DNA from: Rhodoferax sp.
Lineage (GTDB): Bacteria > Pseudomonadota > Gammaproteobacteria > Burkholderiales > Burkholderiaceae_C
Length of the DNA: 64,000 nucleotides
Direction: 5' to 3'
Assembly (NCBI GenBank): GCA_030645355.1
Contig: JAUSNJ010000118.1
Coordinates: 1-64,000 of the forward strand
Made by a program: the position numbers and the translations under genes. Below, in pieces: positions 27,554 through 38,189 of the stretch (the first letter of the stretch is position 1; each line of letters starts with the position of its first letter). A model generated the notes under the pieces. That model saw only the letters and a program-made list of their open reading frames with translations. It had not been told where the DNA came from and did no database searches.

Positions 27554-30124
27554 ATGGAAGTAACCCGTATCCGAGCCCTGCGTGGACCCAATTTGTGGAG
27601 CCACCACACGGCTATACAGTCCATCGTGTCCTGTGAGCCCATCGAACGTGCAATTGGCAAGATCGACGGTTTTGAGGCCCGCCTAAGGGCCCGTTTCCCC
27701 GAAATCAGCCCCTTCCAGCCCACCGGCCATGACGATTCCATTGCCATGGTGCATGTGCTGGAGCTGGCGGCACTGGGACTGCAGGCGCAGGCCGGATGTC
27801 CTGTGACGTTTAGCTGCACCACACCAACCGTGGATGCGCATGTCTATCAGGTGGTAGTGGAGTACAGCGAAGAGGCCGTGGGGCGGCTGGCGTTGGACCT
27901 GGCCCAGGCACTGTGCCAGTCCGCGCTGGACGACACGCCCTTTGACCTTGCCGATGCACTGACCCAGTTGCGCGACCTGGACGAAGATGTCCGGTTGGGA
28001 CCCAGCACGGGATGCATTGTGGATGCGGCCATTGCACACAACATTCCGTTCAGTCGCATGACCGAAGGCAGCATGGTGCGCTTCGGCTGGGGCAGCAAGC
28101 AGCGGCGCATCCAGGCTGCGGAAATGGACACCACCAGTGCCATCTCGGAGGCCATCGCGCAAGACAAGGAACTGACCAAGAAACTGCTGGCCGCCGCGGG
28201 CGTGCCGGTGCCCACCGGGCGCTCCGTCAGCGACGCCGAGGATGCCTGGGTGGCGGCCTGCGAAATCGGCCTGCCGGTGGTGGTCAAGCCCAAGGATGGC
28301 ACCCAGGGCAAGGGCGTCACCGTCAACATCACTACCAAAGAGCATCTCACCAAGGCCTACGCCATCGCGACCGAGTTTCGCGATGACATCCTGGTGGAAC
28401 GCTACATGCCGGGCAACGATTTCCGCCTGCTGGTGGTGGGCGACAAGCTGGTGGCGGCGGCCCGCCGCGACCCGCCCAAAGTCGTCGGGGACGGCGTCCA
28501 CACGGTGGCCGAACTGGTGGCGCAAGTCAACCTGGACCCACGGCGTGGCAGTGGACACTCCACGTCCCTGACCAAGATTCGCATCGACGACATCGCACAC
28601 GCCTGCCTGGCCAACCAGGGCTTCGCAGTCGACACCATTCCCGCCAAGGGCCAGCGCGTCAACCTGCGCAACAACGCCAACCTGTCCACCGGCGGCTCGG
28701 CCACCGATGTGACGGATGACGTGCATCCCGAAGTGGCGGCCCGTGCCGTGGCAGCGGCCCACATGGTGGGGCTGGACATATGCGGCGTGGACGTGGTCTG
28801 CGACAGCATCCTGCGCCCCATCGAGGAGCTGGGCGGCGGCATTGTCGAGGTCAATGCAGCCCCGGGCCTGCGCATGCATTTGAGCCCCTCGTTCGGCAAG
28901 GGCCGCGCCGTCGGCGAGGCCATCATTTCCAGCATGTTCAAGAATGGACAGAACGGCCGCATTCCTATCGTGGCGGTCACCGGGACCAATGGCAAGACCA
29001 CCACGGTGCGTCTGATATCGCACCTGCTGACCCAGAAGGGTCTGTGCGTGGGCATGACGAATACGGATGGCGTCTACGTGGGCGGCCAGTGCATTGACAC
29101 TGGCGACTGCAGCGGGCCCAAGAGTGCACGCAGCGTGCTGCTGCACCCCGACGTGGACGCCGCGGTGCTGGAAACCGCACGCGGTGGCGTCTTGCGCGAA
29201 GGCCTGGCCTTTGACCGCTGCGATGTGGCCGTGGTGACCAACGTCGGCAGCGGCGACCACCTCTGCCTCAACTACATCACCACCGTACAGGACCTGGCGG
29301 TCCTGAAGCGCGTAATCGTCCAGAACGTCGCGGCCACCGGCGTGGCCGTGCTGAACGCAACGGACCCCACCGTATCGGCCATGGCCAGCAAGTGCCGGGG
29401 GTCAGTCACATTCTTTGCAGTCGACAAATACCATCCCGTGATGGCCACCCATCGCGCGCAAGGCCAGGCCGTGGTCTACGTTGAAAACGGCCAACTGGTG
29501 GCCAGCAAGGGGGATTTCCAGCAAACCATAGCACTGGCGTCCATTCCCATCACCATGGGTGGCATGATTCCTTTCCAGGTTGAGAACGTCATGGCATCGG
29601 TCGCGGCCGCCTGGGCTTTGGGCCTGGACTGGGACACCATCCGCAACGGGTTGTCCAGCTTTTCCAACGACACGCACAACGCCCAGGGTCGCTTCAACTT
29701 CTTCAAGTTCCGCGGGGCCACGGTCATTGCCGACTATGGCCACAACCCCGACGCCATGATCGCGCTGGTACAGGCGGTACAGGCCATGCCCGCCACGCGA
29801 CGCTCAGTGGTCATCAGCGGTGCGGGCGACCGCCGTGACCAGGACATTCGCCAGCAAACCGAAATTTTGGGCGATGCTTTTGATGAAGTGATCCTGTACG
29901 AAGACCAATGCCAGCGCGGGCGGCGCGACGGCGAAGTGATCGCCTTGCTGCGCCAGGGCCTGGCGCATGCGCGCCGCACCACGCAGACCTCGGAAATCAA
30001 GGGCGAGTTCTTGGCCATCGACACCGCCATGGACAAACTGGCTCCCGACGAACTCTGCCTGATCCTGGTGGACCAGGTGGAAGAAGCCCTGGCACACATC
30101 ACGGCCCGGGTGCAAAAAGGGTAG
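27554..30124 (+). CDS. cphA: Cyanophycin synthetase
   Basis: MEVTRIRALRGPNLWSHHTAIQ; VVKPKDGTQGKGVTVN; IPIVAVTGTNGKTTTVRLISHLL; complete C-terminal ligase domain. Confidence 0.95.
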   Translation: MEVTRIRALRGPNLWSHHTAIQSIVSCEPIERAIGKIDGFEARLRARFPEISPFQPTGHDDSIAMVHVLELAALGLQAQAGCPVTFSCTTPTVDAHVYQVVVEYSEEAVGRLALDLAQALCQSALDDTPFDLADALTQLRDLDEDVRLGPSTGCIVDAAIAHNIPFSRMTEGSMVRFGWGSKQRRIQAAEMDTTSAISEAIAQDKELTKKLLAAAGVPVPTGRSVSDAEDAWVAACEIGLPVVVKPKDGTQGKGVTVNITTKEHLTKAYAIATEFRDDILVERYMPGNDFRLLVVGDKLVAAARRDPPKVVGDGVHTVAELVAQVNLDPRRGSGHSTSLTKIRIDDIAHACLANQGFAVDTIPAKGQRVNLRNNANLSTGGSATDVTDDVHPEVAARAVAAAHMVGLDICGVDVVCDSILRPIEELGGGIVEVNAAPGLRMHLSPSFGKGRAVGEAIISSMFKNGQNGRIPIVAVTGTNGKTTTVRLISHLLTQKGLCVGMTNTDGVYVGGQCIDTGDCSGPKSARSVLLHPDVDAAVLETARGGVLREGLAFDRCDVAVVTNVGSGDHLCLNYITTVQDLAVLKRVIVQNVAATGVAVLNATDPTVSAMASKCRGSVTFFAVDKYHPVMATHRAQGQAVVYVENGQLVASKGDFQQTIALASIPITMGGMIPFQVENVMASVAAAWALGLDWDTIRNGLSSFSNDTHNAQGRFNFFKFRGATVIADYGHNPDAMIALVQAVQAMPATRRSVVISGAGDRRDQDIRQQTEILGDAFDEVILYEDQCQRGRRDGEVIALLRQGLAHARRTTQTSEIKGEFLAIDTAMDKLAPDELCLILVDQVEEALAHITARVQKG

Positions 30125-31141
30125 TTAAACGCCCTCGGCGGCTGGGCCACGCCCCATCAGCGCGGCCACGGCTTGTTGCGGCTGCAGGCGACCGTCGAGC
30201 AGATCCACGACACACTGCGCAATCGGCATGTCCACGCCCAGGCTGCGTGCGCGCTGCACCACGGTGCGCGCGCTGTAAACGCCTTCGGCAACATGCCCCA
30301 GTTCCTCGATGGATTGCTGCAGCGTTTTACCTTGCGCCAAGGCCATGCCCACGCGCCGGTTGCGCGACAGGTCGCCGGTGGCGGTCAGCACCAGATCGCC
30401 CAGACCACTCAGGCCCATGAAGGTTTCTGCCTTGGCGCCCAGCGCCATGCCCAGACGGGTCATTTCGGCCAGGCCCCGCGTGATCAGGGCGGCACGGGCG
30501 TTCAATCCCAGTTGCAGGCCATCGCACAGGCCCGTGGCAATCGCCAGCACATTCTTGACGGCGCCGCCCACTTCCACGCCGACCACGTCATCATTGGCAT
30601 AGACGCGCAAGCTGGAACTGTGGAAAGCGCTGACCAGTGCGTCACGTACCGATGCGTGCGCACTGGCGGCCACCAGGGCGGTAGGCTGGCCCACCGCCAC
30701 TTCCTGGGCAAAACTGGGCCCGCTCAAGACGCCTGCGCGCAAATCGGGGGCAACCTGGCTTTGAATCTCGTGGCCCATCAAGCCGGGCGCGGAACCGATA
30801 CCGGCCTCAAAGCCCTTGCACAGCCACGCAACCGCCGCGCCACAGCCGTGCAGTTGCGATAGCAGTCCGCGCAGCCCCGCCATGGGCGAAGCCACAATCA
30901 CCAAATCGTCGGGGAGTACATCGGCTATCAGGTCCGTCAACGCCCGGGTGCTGATGTGCAGTGCGGGCGGCAAGGCAATGCCAGGCAGGTAGCGCTGGTT
31001 GATGCGCGTCGTCAGCATGGACTGCCCCTGCAACGGATCGCGCACCCAGAGGGTCACCGCGTGCCCGGCCAACGCATTGCGGCAGGCACCCACGGCCAGC
31101 GCGGTGCCCCACGCACCACCCCCAATCACTATTATTTTCAT
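30125..31141 (-). CDS. gpsA: Glycerol-3-phosphate dehydrogenase [NAD(P)+]
   Basis: [54 protein letters not shown]. Confidence 0.95.
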   Translation of the reverse strand: MKIIVIGGGAWGTALAVGACRNALAGHAVTLWVRDPLQGQSMLTTRINQRYLPGIALPPALHISTRALTDLIADVLPDDLVIVASPMAGLRGLLSQLHGCGAAVAWLCKGFEAGIGSAPGLMGHEIQSQVAPDLRAGVLSGPSFAQEVAVGQPTALVAASAHASVRDALVSAFHSSSLRVYANDDVVGVEVGGAVKNVLAIATGLCDGLQLGLNARAALITRGLAEMTRLGMALGAKAETFMGLSGLGDLVLTATGDLSRNRRVGMALAQGKTLQQSIEELGHVAEGVYSARTVVQRARSLGVDMPIAQCVVDLLDGRLQPQQAVAALMGRGPAAEGV

Positions 31142-31169
31142 AGCATCACAGGCAATGGATACGAGGGCT
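31128..31169 (-). repeat. 42-nt dispersed motif copy 5 (contains gpsA start codon)
   Basis: Minus strand AGCCCTCGT-N16-GCTAT-gaaaata-ATAGT; gpsA ATG at 31141-31139 lies in the hairpin. Confidence 0.85.
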
Positions 31170-31191
31170 AGAGGGCAAAATGCCCAACTAC

Positions 31192-31656
31192 TTATTGTGG
31201 CAGCGTGGTGGCTGGCGCAGCGGCTGCCTGTGCTTGGGCCAGTTGCTGTTGCTCGTACATGGCCTGGAAGTTGATTTCCGACAGGTGCACCGGTGGGAAG
31301 CCGCCGCGCTGGATCAGGTCCGCCACGTTGCCGCGCAGATACGGGTAGACGATTTGCGGGCAGGCGATGCCCATGATCTGGCCCATCTGGTCGTCTGGCA
31401 CATTGCGGATTTCAAAAATACCGGCCTGCTTGGCTTCAACCAGAAAAACCGTCTTGTCCTTGATTTTGGTGTGGACGGTGGCCGTCACACACACTTCAAA
31501 GACACCGTCCGCCACGGGTGCGGCTTCAACGCCTAACTGGATATCCACTGCGGGCTGCTCTTGTTCCAGCAAAATGGCGGGGGAATTGGGTTGCTCCAGC
31601 GAAGCCTCTTTGAGGTACACGCGCTGAATCTGGAATACGGGAGTCTGATCGGACAT
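31192..31656 (-). CDS. secB: Protein-export chaperone SecB
   Basis: [34 protein letters not shown]...[19 protein letters not shown]. Confidence 0.95.
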   Translation of the reverse strand: MSDQTPVFQIQRVYLKEASLEQPNSPAILLEQEQPAVDIQLGVEAAPVADGVFEVCVTATVHTKIKDKTVFLVEAKQAGIFEIRNVPDDQMGQIMGIACPQIVYPYLRGNVADLIQRGGFPPVHLSEINFQAMYEQQQLAQAQAAAAPATTLPQ

Positions 31657-31683
31657 AAAAACAGTCTTTCTAAGTAAAACAAT

Positions 31684-31709
31684 GCCCGCCCCAAAAAATC
31701 GGGGCGGGC
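31684..31709 (-). terminator. Hairpin terminator-like structure between grxC and secB
   Basis: GCCCGCCCC-aaaaaatc-GGGGCGGGC. Confidence 0.6.
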
Positions 31710-31774
31710 AGATAACGGGAATTTCGTTAAACGCGGATTATCTCAGGCTCGCAGGGGCCCAATCATCGGCCCGT

Positions 31775-32020
31775 TCAAGCCGCATTCAGCAGGGGCAATA
31801 AACCGCCCTGGTTGTCCAGCGCCATCAGGTCGTCACACCCACCAACATAGGTAGAGCCGATGAAGATTTGCGGCACGGTGCGCCGACCCGTTATTTCCAT
31901 CATTTTCATCCGCTCCTGCGGCTGGCTGTCGACCCGGACTTCTTCAATGGTTTCCACGCCTTTGGACAGCAGTAGGCGCTTGGCCTGCACGCAATACGGG
32001 CAAACCGCGGTGGTGTACAT
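31775..32020 (-). CDS. grxC: Glutaredoxin 3
   Basis: MYTTAVCPYCVQAKRLL...TGRRTVPQIFIGSTYVGGCDDLMAL; start placed by homology reasoning. Confidence 0.9.
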   Translation of the reverse strand: MYTTAVCPYCVQAKRLLLSKGVETIEEVRVDSQPQERMKMMEITGRRTVPQIFIGSTYVGGCDDLMALDNQGGLLPLLNAA

Positions 32021-32039
32021 CTTGACGGCTTGCACGGCA

Positions 32040-32447
32040 TCAACCTTTTTCAACGGGAAGATTTGCGGCGCGCCAACTGGCCAGGCCGCCGCCCAGGGAT
32101 TGGGCCTGTTCGTAGCCCAGCTTCTTGGCAATCGCCACCGCGCGAGCCGAACGGGCTCCGGACTGGCAGACCAGAATCAGCGGCAAGGCCTTGTTTTTGA
32201 CCGTCCCGGCCAGTTTATTTTCCAGCTCACCCAATGGAATATTCCTGGAGCCCCCCACATGGCCAGCGGCAAACTCCGCCGGCTCACACACATCGATGAC
32301 CACCCCTTTTTCCCGGTTGATCAGCTGAACCGCTCCTGCCGGGTCCAAACCCGCCATGGCGGCGCCCTGCAAGACGGGCCACAAGAGCAGCGAACCCGAG
32401 GCCACCGCAATGGCAATCAACATCCAGTTATCGAAAATGAATTTCAC
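32040..32447 (-). CDS. Rhodanese-like domain protein
   Basis: VVIDVCEPAEFAAGHVGGSRNIPLGEL...LILVCQSGARSARAV. Confidence 0.88.
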   Translation of the reverse strand: MKFIFDNWMLIAIAVASGSLLLWPVLQGAAMAGLDPAGAVQLINREKGVVIDVCEPAEFAAGHVGGSRNIPLGELENKLAGTVKNKALPLILVCQSGARSARAVAIAKKLGYEQAQSLGGGLASWRAANLPVEKG

Positions 32448-32549
32448 TTTGTTCCTTGTTAGTTACCAACCGTTACGCCCACCATTTTAGAATGGAGGAT
32501 GTTTCCCCGCCAAAGACCCTGACTTTCCCTCAGCCCTATTCCCCGCACC

Positions 32550-33293
32550 ATGTACAAACTCGTTCTCGTTCGCCACGGCGAATCCACCTGGAATCTTGAC
32601 AACCGCTTCACCGGCTGGACCGATGTCGACCTGACCCCCACCGGCGTGGAACAGGCCAAGGAAGCCGGCCGTTTGCTCAAGGCAGAGGGCTATGAATTCG
32701 ATCTCGCCTACACCAGCGTTCTCAAACGCGCCACGCGTACGCTGTGGCATTGCCTGGATGAAATGGACCGCACGTGGCTACCGGTCGTGCACTCCTGGCG
32801 GCTCAATGAACGCCATTACGGCGCGCTCCAGGGTCTGAACAAGACCGAGGTCGCCAAACAGTACGGAGACGACCAGGTGCTGCAATGGCGCCGTAGCTAC
32901 GACACCCCGCCCCCTGCACTGGAGCCCACAGATGCCCGCAGTGAACGCGCCGATATCCGCTACGCCGATCTGCAGCCTGGCCAGGTTCCACTGACCGAGT
33001 GCCTCAAGGACACTGTGGCGCGCGTCATGCCATTCTGGAGTGAATCCATGGCACCGGCGATCCGCAGCGGCAAGCGCATATTGGTCGCGGCGCATGGCAA
33101 TTCGATCCGTGCGCTGGTGAAATACCTGGACAACATATCGGACAACGACATCGTCGGGCTCAACATTCCCAATGGCATTCCATTGGTGTATGAGCTGGAT
33201 GCCAACCTGAAACCGATTCGCCACTACTACCTGGGCGATGCCGAAGCGGCCGCCAAGGCTGCGGCAGCCGTCGCGTCCCAAGGCAAAGCCTGA
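32550..33293 (+). CDS. gpmA: 2,3-bisphosphoglycerate-dependent phosphoglycerate mutase
   Basis: [32 protein letters not shown]. Confidence 0.97.
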   Translation: MYKLVLVRHGESTWNLDNRFTGWTDVDLTPTGVEQAKEAGRLLKAEGYEFDLAYTSVLKRATRTLWHCLDEMDRTWLPVVHSWRLNERHYGALQGLNKTEVAKQYGDDQVLQWRRSYDTPPPALEPTDARSERADIRYADLQPGQVPLTECLKDTVARVMPFWSESMAPAIRSGKRILVAAHGNSIRALVKYLDNISDNDIVGLNIPNGIPLVYELDANLKPIRHYYLGDAEAAAKAAAAVASQGKA

Positions 33294-33361
33294 GGACTTT
33301 GCGGGAACTCGCGACAAGCCACCCTCTCCAAGGTGTATATTGAAGCGGCACTGGAACACTT

Positions 33362-34798
33362 ATGGGTCAAAAACTGAAAATTGCGGGATGGATAGGCTTG
33401 GGCGTCATGGCTGGCGCACTGACCACCGTATCTCTCCAAACCGTCGCCCGCAGTACGCTGGCACCGCTTCCGCTCGAAGAGTTGCAGCAATTGGCGGCCG
33501 TCTTTGGCATGGTCAAAACCGACTATGTGGAACCCGTCGATGAAAAGAAGTTGATTACCGAGGCCATTGCCGGCATGGTGTCCAGCCTGGACCCGCACTC
33601 GCAGTACTTTGACAAGAAATCCTTCAAGGAATTCAAGGAAGGCACTTCGGGGCGATTTGTCGGCGTCGGCATCGAAATTACCCAGGAAGACGGGCTGGTC
33701 AAGGTGGTGTCCCCTATCGAAGGTTCGCCTGCGTTTCGGGCTGGCCTCAAGCCCAACGATCTGATTACCCGCGTCGACGACACCGCAGTCAAGGGACTGA
33801 CCCTGAACGAAGCCGTCAAGCGCATGCGTGGGGAGCCCAACACCAAAGTGGTTCTCACGATCTATCGCAAGGATGAAAACCGCACGTTTCCGGTCACCAT
33901 CATCCGCGAAGAGATCAAGCAACAATCGGTGCGAGGCAAGCTGATCGAACCGGGATATGCCTGGATACGGGTCAGCCAGTTTCAGGAACAGACGGTGGAC
34001 GACTTTGCCCGCAAGCTCGACGAAATCTACAAGCAGGACCCGGCCATCAAGGGTCTTGTTTTGGACCTGCGCAACGATCCCGGTGGCCTGCTCAATGCGG
34101 CCGTGGCAGTGTCCGCCACGTTCCTGCCGGAAAACGTCACGGTGGTCTCCACCAATGGGCAAACGCCGGACAGCAAACAGACGCTGAAAGCCACGGTGCG
34201 GGATTATCTGGGGCGTGATGGTGCGGATCCACTCAAAAAGTTGCCGGCCGGCCTTAAAAAGGTTCCGTTGATCGTACTGGTCAACGAAGGGTCCGCCTCC
34301 GCCAGTGAGATCGTGGCGGGTGCCCTGCAAGACCACAAGCGCGCAACCATCATGGGCAGCCAAACCTTCGGCAAGGGCTCGGTACAAACGTTCCGCCCCC
34401 TGGGGCCGGACACAGGTTTGAAAATCACGACGTCACGCTACTACACACCTAGCGGCAAATCCATCCAGGCCAAGGGCATCGTGCCCGACGTCATGGTTGA
34501 CGACACCGAGGAAGGCAGTCCCTATGCCGCGCTGCGAACCCGAGAGGCCGATTTGGGCAAGCACCTGGCCAGCGGCCAGGGTGAAGAAGTCAAGGACCCC
34601 GCACGGGAACAGGCCCGTGATGAAGCGTTGAAGCGGCTGGAGGAAGAGTCGCGCAAACCGCTTTCCGAACGGCGTCCTCCCGAATTTGGCTCCGAGAAGG
34701 ACTTCCAATTGATACAGGCGCTCAACCAGCTCAAGGGGCGCCCGGTTCTGGTCAGCAAGACCCAGGTGGAGCGCAAGGAAGAGCCCAAAGAAAACTGA
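33362..34798 (+). CDS. S41 family C-terminal processing peptidase
   Basis: PDZ region plus LIVLVNEGSASASEIVAGALQDHKRATIMGSQTFGKGSVQTF. Confidence 0.93.
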   Translation: MGQKLKIAGWIGLGVMAGALTTVSLQTVARSTLAPLPLEELQQLAAVFGMVKTDYVEPVDEKKLITEAIAGMVSSLDPHSQYFDKKSFKEFKEGTSGRFVGVGIEITQEDGLVKVVSPIEGSPAFRAGLKPNDLITRVDDTAVKGLTLNEAVKRMRGEPNTKVVLTIYRKDENRTFPVTIIREEIKQQSVRGKLIEPGYAWIRVSQFQEQTVDDFARKLDEIYKQDPAIKGLVLDLRNDPGGLLNAAVAVSATFLPENVTVVSTNGQTPDSKQTLKATVRDYLGRDGADPLKKLPAGLKKVPLIVLVNEGSASASEIVAGALQDHKRATIMGSQTFGKGSVQTFRPLGPDTGLKITTSRYYTPSGKSIQAKGIVPDVMVDDTEEGSPYAALRTREADLGKHLASGQGEEVKDPAREQARDEALKRLEEESRKPLSERRPPEFGSEKDFQLIQALNQLKGRPVLVSKTQVERKEEPKEN

Positions 34799-34806
34799 TT
34801 CACGCC

Positions 34807-35568
34807 ATGAATGACTCGCAGCTGCTGCGCTACTCGCGCCACATCCTGCTCAATGAAGTAGGGGTTGAGGGCCAGGAACGCATCATGCAGGCGCGGGCAC
34901 TGATCATCGGGGTTGGCGGATTGGGCTCACCGGCCGCTATGTACCTGGCCACTGCGGGCGTTGGCCATCTGACCCTTGTTGACCACGACACCGTGGACGC
35001 GACCAACCTGCAACGCCAGATTGCGCACACCGAAGCGCGGGTCGGGATGGCCAAGGTAGAGTCCGCGCGCACCACGCTCCTGGCAATCAATCCCGGCCTG
35101 CAAATTACCGCGCTGGCCGAACGGGCCGACGCCGCGCGCCTGGAGGTTCTGGTCGCACAAGCCGACGTCGTGCTGGACTGCAGCGACAACTTTTCCACCC
35201 GACACGCGTTGAACGCTGCCTGTGTGCGCCACGGCGTGCCGCTGGTCTCGGGCGCTGCTATCCGGTTTGACGGCCAACTGGCGGTCTATGACCCCAAAGA
35301 TGGCCAATCACCTTGCTATGCCTGCGTGTTTCCTCCTGACGCCGCATTTGAAGAAACGCGCTGTGCCACCATGGGGGTGTTTGCGCCGCTGGTGGGCATC
35401 ATCGGCAGCATGCAGGCGGCCGAAGCGCTGAAGTTGCTCAGCGGTGCGGGCAGGCCCGCCGTCGGGCGTTTGCTGATGCTGGACGGCCGCGACATGCGCT
35501 GGAACGATATTCGGCTACCCCGCAACCCGGACTGCCCGGTGTGCGGCTCTGCGCACAGTCACACATAA
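34807..35568 (+). CDS. MoeB/ThiF family adenylyltransferase
   Basis: LLRYSRHILLNEVGVEGQERI, GVGGLGSPAAMYLATAGVGHLTLVDHDTVDATNLQRQI. Confidence 0.93.
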   Translation: MNDSQLLRYSRHILLNEVGVEGQERIMQARALIIGVGGLGSPAAMYLATAGVGHLTLVDHDTVDATNLQRQIAHTEARVGMAKVESARTTLLAINPGLQITALAERADAARLEVLVAQADVVLDCSDNFSTRHALNAACVRHGVPLVSGAAIRFDGQLAVYDPKDGQSPCYACVFPPDAAFEETRCATMGVFAPLVGIIGSMQAAEALKLLSGAGRPAVGRLLMLDGRDMRWNDIRLPRNPDCPVCGSAHSHT

Positions 35569-35698
35569 CACTGGGGCCAGCCGAGCGCCAAAAAGTGGTT
35601 GGTAAAGGTACGCCAAATGTACGGCTGGCGCGCCAGATTCCGTGACAACATGTGACCAGATCCTGTTATGCTTTATTCGCTAAACTTCGACTCCTGCC

Positions 35699-36493
35699 GT
35701 GGCAACCCAAACCTCCGAATCGCCCCTTGAATTGCATCAGTTGCAGCTGGACGATGCGCGCGCGTTGCTGGACCACGGCATGGTGGTCGGGCTTCCGCCA
35801 CCCGAGGAGTCACCGCTGGCTTACCTGCAGGGAATCATTGACGGCCTGTGTGAGTTGTCGCTGAAAGATCCCTTGACCGGACTGGGCAACCGCCGGAACT
35901 TTCGCGCCGTGCAAGACCGCACGATTGATGGCGTTGCGCGCTCCGGCGACCCGGCACTGCTGTTGATGCTGGACATCGACCATTTCAAGCAGGTCAACGA
36001 CGCCCATGGGCATCCGGCGGGTGATCGGGTTCTGCAGGCCGTCGCCAAGTCCATCGCCAGTTGCGTGCGCCCGATGGATACCGTGGCACGCTATGGTGGT
36101 GAAGAATTTGCCGTGGTCCTGCCCAATTGCCATACCGCTTTCGGCGCCACCGTCGCCGAACGGATCCGCGCAACCATTGAAGCCCTGGTCATCACGATTT
36201 CTCCCAGCCTGACGCTCAAGGTGACCGTCAGCGTTGGTGGCGCCTATGCCCCTGAGTGGGTGCGATCAACCGCAGCGCTGTGGACCGAACGCGCGGATGT
36301 ACAACTGTACCGGGCCAAAAGAGAAGGGCGCAACCGGGTTTGCCTGGACCACCAGCAGGAAATTTATGTCAGCGCAGAAGAAAAGAATCTGCTGTTTGGC
36401 CATCTGGCGCTGGGTGATCCGGCCTGGATTGAGAATGTTTCCAGCGAAGCGCCGGGCGGTACCGCCAACGGCGCCATGCAAAGGGTGAATTGA
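35699..36493 (+). CDS. GGDEF-domain diguanylate cyclase
   Basis: DPLTGLGNRRNF...RYGGEEFAVVLPNC (GGEEF). Confidence 0.92.
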   Translation: MATQTSESPLELHQLQLDDARALLDHGMVVGLPPPEESPLAYLQGIIDGLCELSLKDPLTGLGNRRNFRAVQDRTIDGVARSGDPALLLMLDIDHFKQVNDAHGHPAGDRVLQAVAKSIASCVRPMDTVARYGGEEFAVVLPNCHTAFGATVAERIRATIEALVITISPSLTLKVTVSVGGAYAPEWVRSTAALWTERADVQLYRAKREGRNRVCLDHQQEIYVSAEEKNLLFGHLALGDPAWIENVSSEAPGGTANGAMQRVN

Positions 36494-37329
36494 TGGCTGA
36501 CGTACTGACTCCCCCCGTTCCCAGCGAAGCCAGCGCGTCCGTGCCGCTCAAGCCTCTGGGCAAAGTGCTGGCGGTGACCAGTGGAAAAGGCGGCGTAGGC
36601 AAGACCTTTGTGTCAGCCAACCTGGCCGCTGCGCTGGCCAAACTGGGCCTGCGGGTTCTGGTCCTTGATGCCGATCTCGGACTGGCCAACCTCGATGTGG
36701 TGCTCAACCTGTACCCCAAAATTACGCTGCACGATGTCTTCACGGGTAAAGCCAAGCTCGAAGATGCCATCATCCGGGCGCCCGGCGGGTTTTCTGTATT
36801 GCTGGCCGGTTCGGGCATGGTGGAATACTCCCGTCTGACGCCCGAAGTGCGCGACGACTTCCTGCGCATCATGAACGGACTGGTCCCCCACTACGATGTG
36901 GTCTTGCTGGACACCGGTGCCGGCATCTCCGACGTAGTTCTGTTTGCCGTATCGCTGGCCTCCGAGGTGCTGGTGGTTGCAACCCCCGAACCAACGTCGC
37001 TGACCGATGCCTATGCCACCATCAAGGTGCTGGTGGGGCAGCAGAAACGCCAGACAATTCGCATGGTCATCAACCAGACAGCGCGACTTGGCGACGGTCG
37101 CGCCATTACCGTCCAGCTGCAACAGGTGCTGGACCGATTCGTGGCCACCGACCCAGCGCGACCCATCAAGCTGGTGCACATGGGCGACATCCCGGCCGAC
37201 AACGCAGTGCGCCAGGCCATCATGCGCCGGCAACTGCTGATGCAAGCCACTCCCGGTTGCCCGGCCGCCATGGCCATTTCGCAGCTCGCACTTAAGCTGG
37301 AAGAGACTGTTATCTCCCCCAACCGCTAG
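36493..37329 (+). CDS. MinD/ParA-family ATPase (FlhG/FleN-like)
   Basis: VTSGKGGVGKTFVSANLAAALAKLGLRVLVLDADLGLANLDVVLNL; overlaps GGDEF stop. Confidence 0.85.
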   Translation: MADVLTPPVPSEASASVPLKPLGKVLAVTSGKGGVGKTFVSANLAAALAKLGLRVLVLDADLGLANLDVVLNLYPKITLHDVFTGKAKLEDAIIRAPGGFSVLLAGSGMVEYSRLTPEVRDDFLRIMNGLVPHYDVVLLDTGAGISDVVLFAVSLASEVLVVATPEPTSLTDAYATIKVLVGQQKRQTIRMVINQTARLGDGRAITVQLQQVLDRFVATDPARPIKLVHMGDIPADNAVRQAIMRRQLLMQATPGCPAAMAISQLALKLEETVISPNR

Positions 37330-37340
37330 ACCGTCGGTTC

Positions 37341-38183
37341 TCAAGCAGACAGAATCCAGCCCTCCAGCGGGTCCATGTCTGCTGGCAGACCATAGAACGG
37401 GTCGCCCTGCGCGTGGTGGCGCTGTCCCCAGGCAACCTGTAACAGGCACAACACCGCATCCAAGGCATCCCCTTTGGCGTCGTCCACCAGCGCGTCCCGC
37501 TGGGCGTGGGTGAGCTTGAGCCGCAGCCCCAGGCGCGTGTGGCCCGCCTCCAGACCCGTCAACAGGTCCTTGCGCGTGATGAGGCGATCCGGGGTTTGCT
37601 TGGCAAGGTCATCACTCTTGTAACTGCGTTTGCCCAAAATCTCGCGCGCCAGCAGGCCGGGATAGGCCTCCAGTGCCACCCGTCTGGGACGCGGCGGATC
37701 TTGCGTGGCGCACGGGGACCATAGCCCCGGCAATACCACACCCGCATCCAGCAACCGCGGAACGCCGGCGTGCAGCATATACGCCACCGGTGGATTCACC
37801 CATTTCATGGAGGGACTGGAGCCAGCCGGCCCATCGCAAGCACGGTGGGCAAACTTCCCGCCCGCTGGCCGGGCATCGCAGAACCCGGCGAAGGCCGCTC
37901 GTATGTCGGCTCGGCTGAGGGTCGCGTAGTGGCGCATGCAGGCCTCCCACGTGAGCGGCCAGTCCAACGTGCTGACCAGTTCCCGGGGCAAACCAAATGG
38001 CATATCGAAGCCCCCGGTCCATGCCCGGGGCTCCAGCAGCCATTGCTCGAACGCTTCCAGCGAGGGCAAGGACTCCAGCCGCTCCAGCACCACGACAGGC
38101 CCATGCATGCGGCCCCACGCCATCACAATCGGCTTGCGGCGGGTAGGACTGCTGGAGAAATCACAGCCAACGAGCGGGGTCAC
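37341..38183 (-). CDS. DUF429 family protein
   Basis: VGCDFSSSPTRRKPIVMAWG...VALEAYPGLLAREILGKRSYKSDD. Confidence 0.7.
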   Translation of the reverse strand: MTPLVGCDFSSSPTRRKPIVMAWGRMHGPVVVLERLESLPSLEAFEQWLLEPRAWTGGFDMPFGLPRELVSTLDWPLTWEACMRHYATLSRADIRAAFAGFCDARPAGGKFAHRACDGPAGSSPSMKWVNPPVAYMLHAGVPRLLDAGVVLPGLWSPCATQDPPRPRRVALEAYPGLLAREILGKRSYKSDDLAKQTPDRLITRKDLLTGLEAGHTRLGLRLKLTHAQRDALVDDAKGDALDAVLCLLQVAWGQRHHAQGDPFYGLPADMDPLEGWILSA

Positions 38184-38189
38184 GATAGC

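Noticed and set aside
26056-29260. Long minus-strand ORFs antisense to cphA'/cphA (438 and 525 aa)
   Set aside because: Shadow ORFs rich in His/Gly/Val, opposite well-supported cphA genes.
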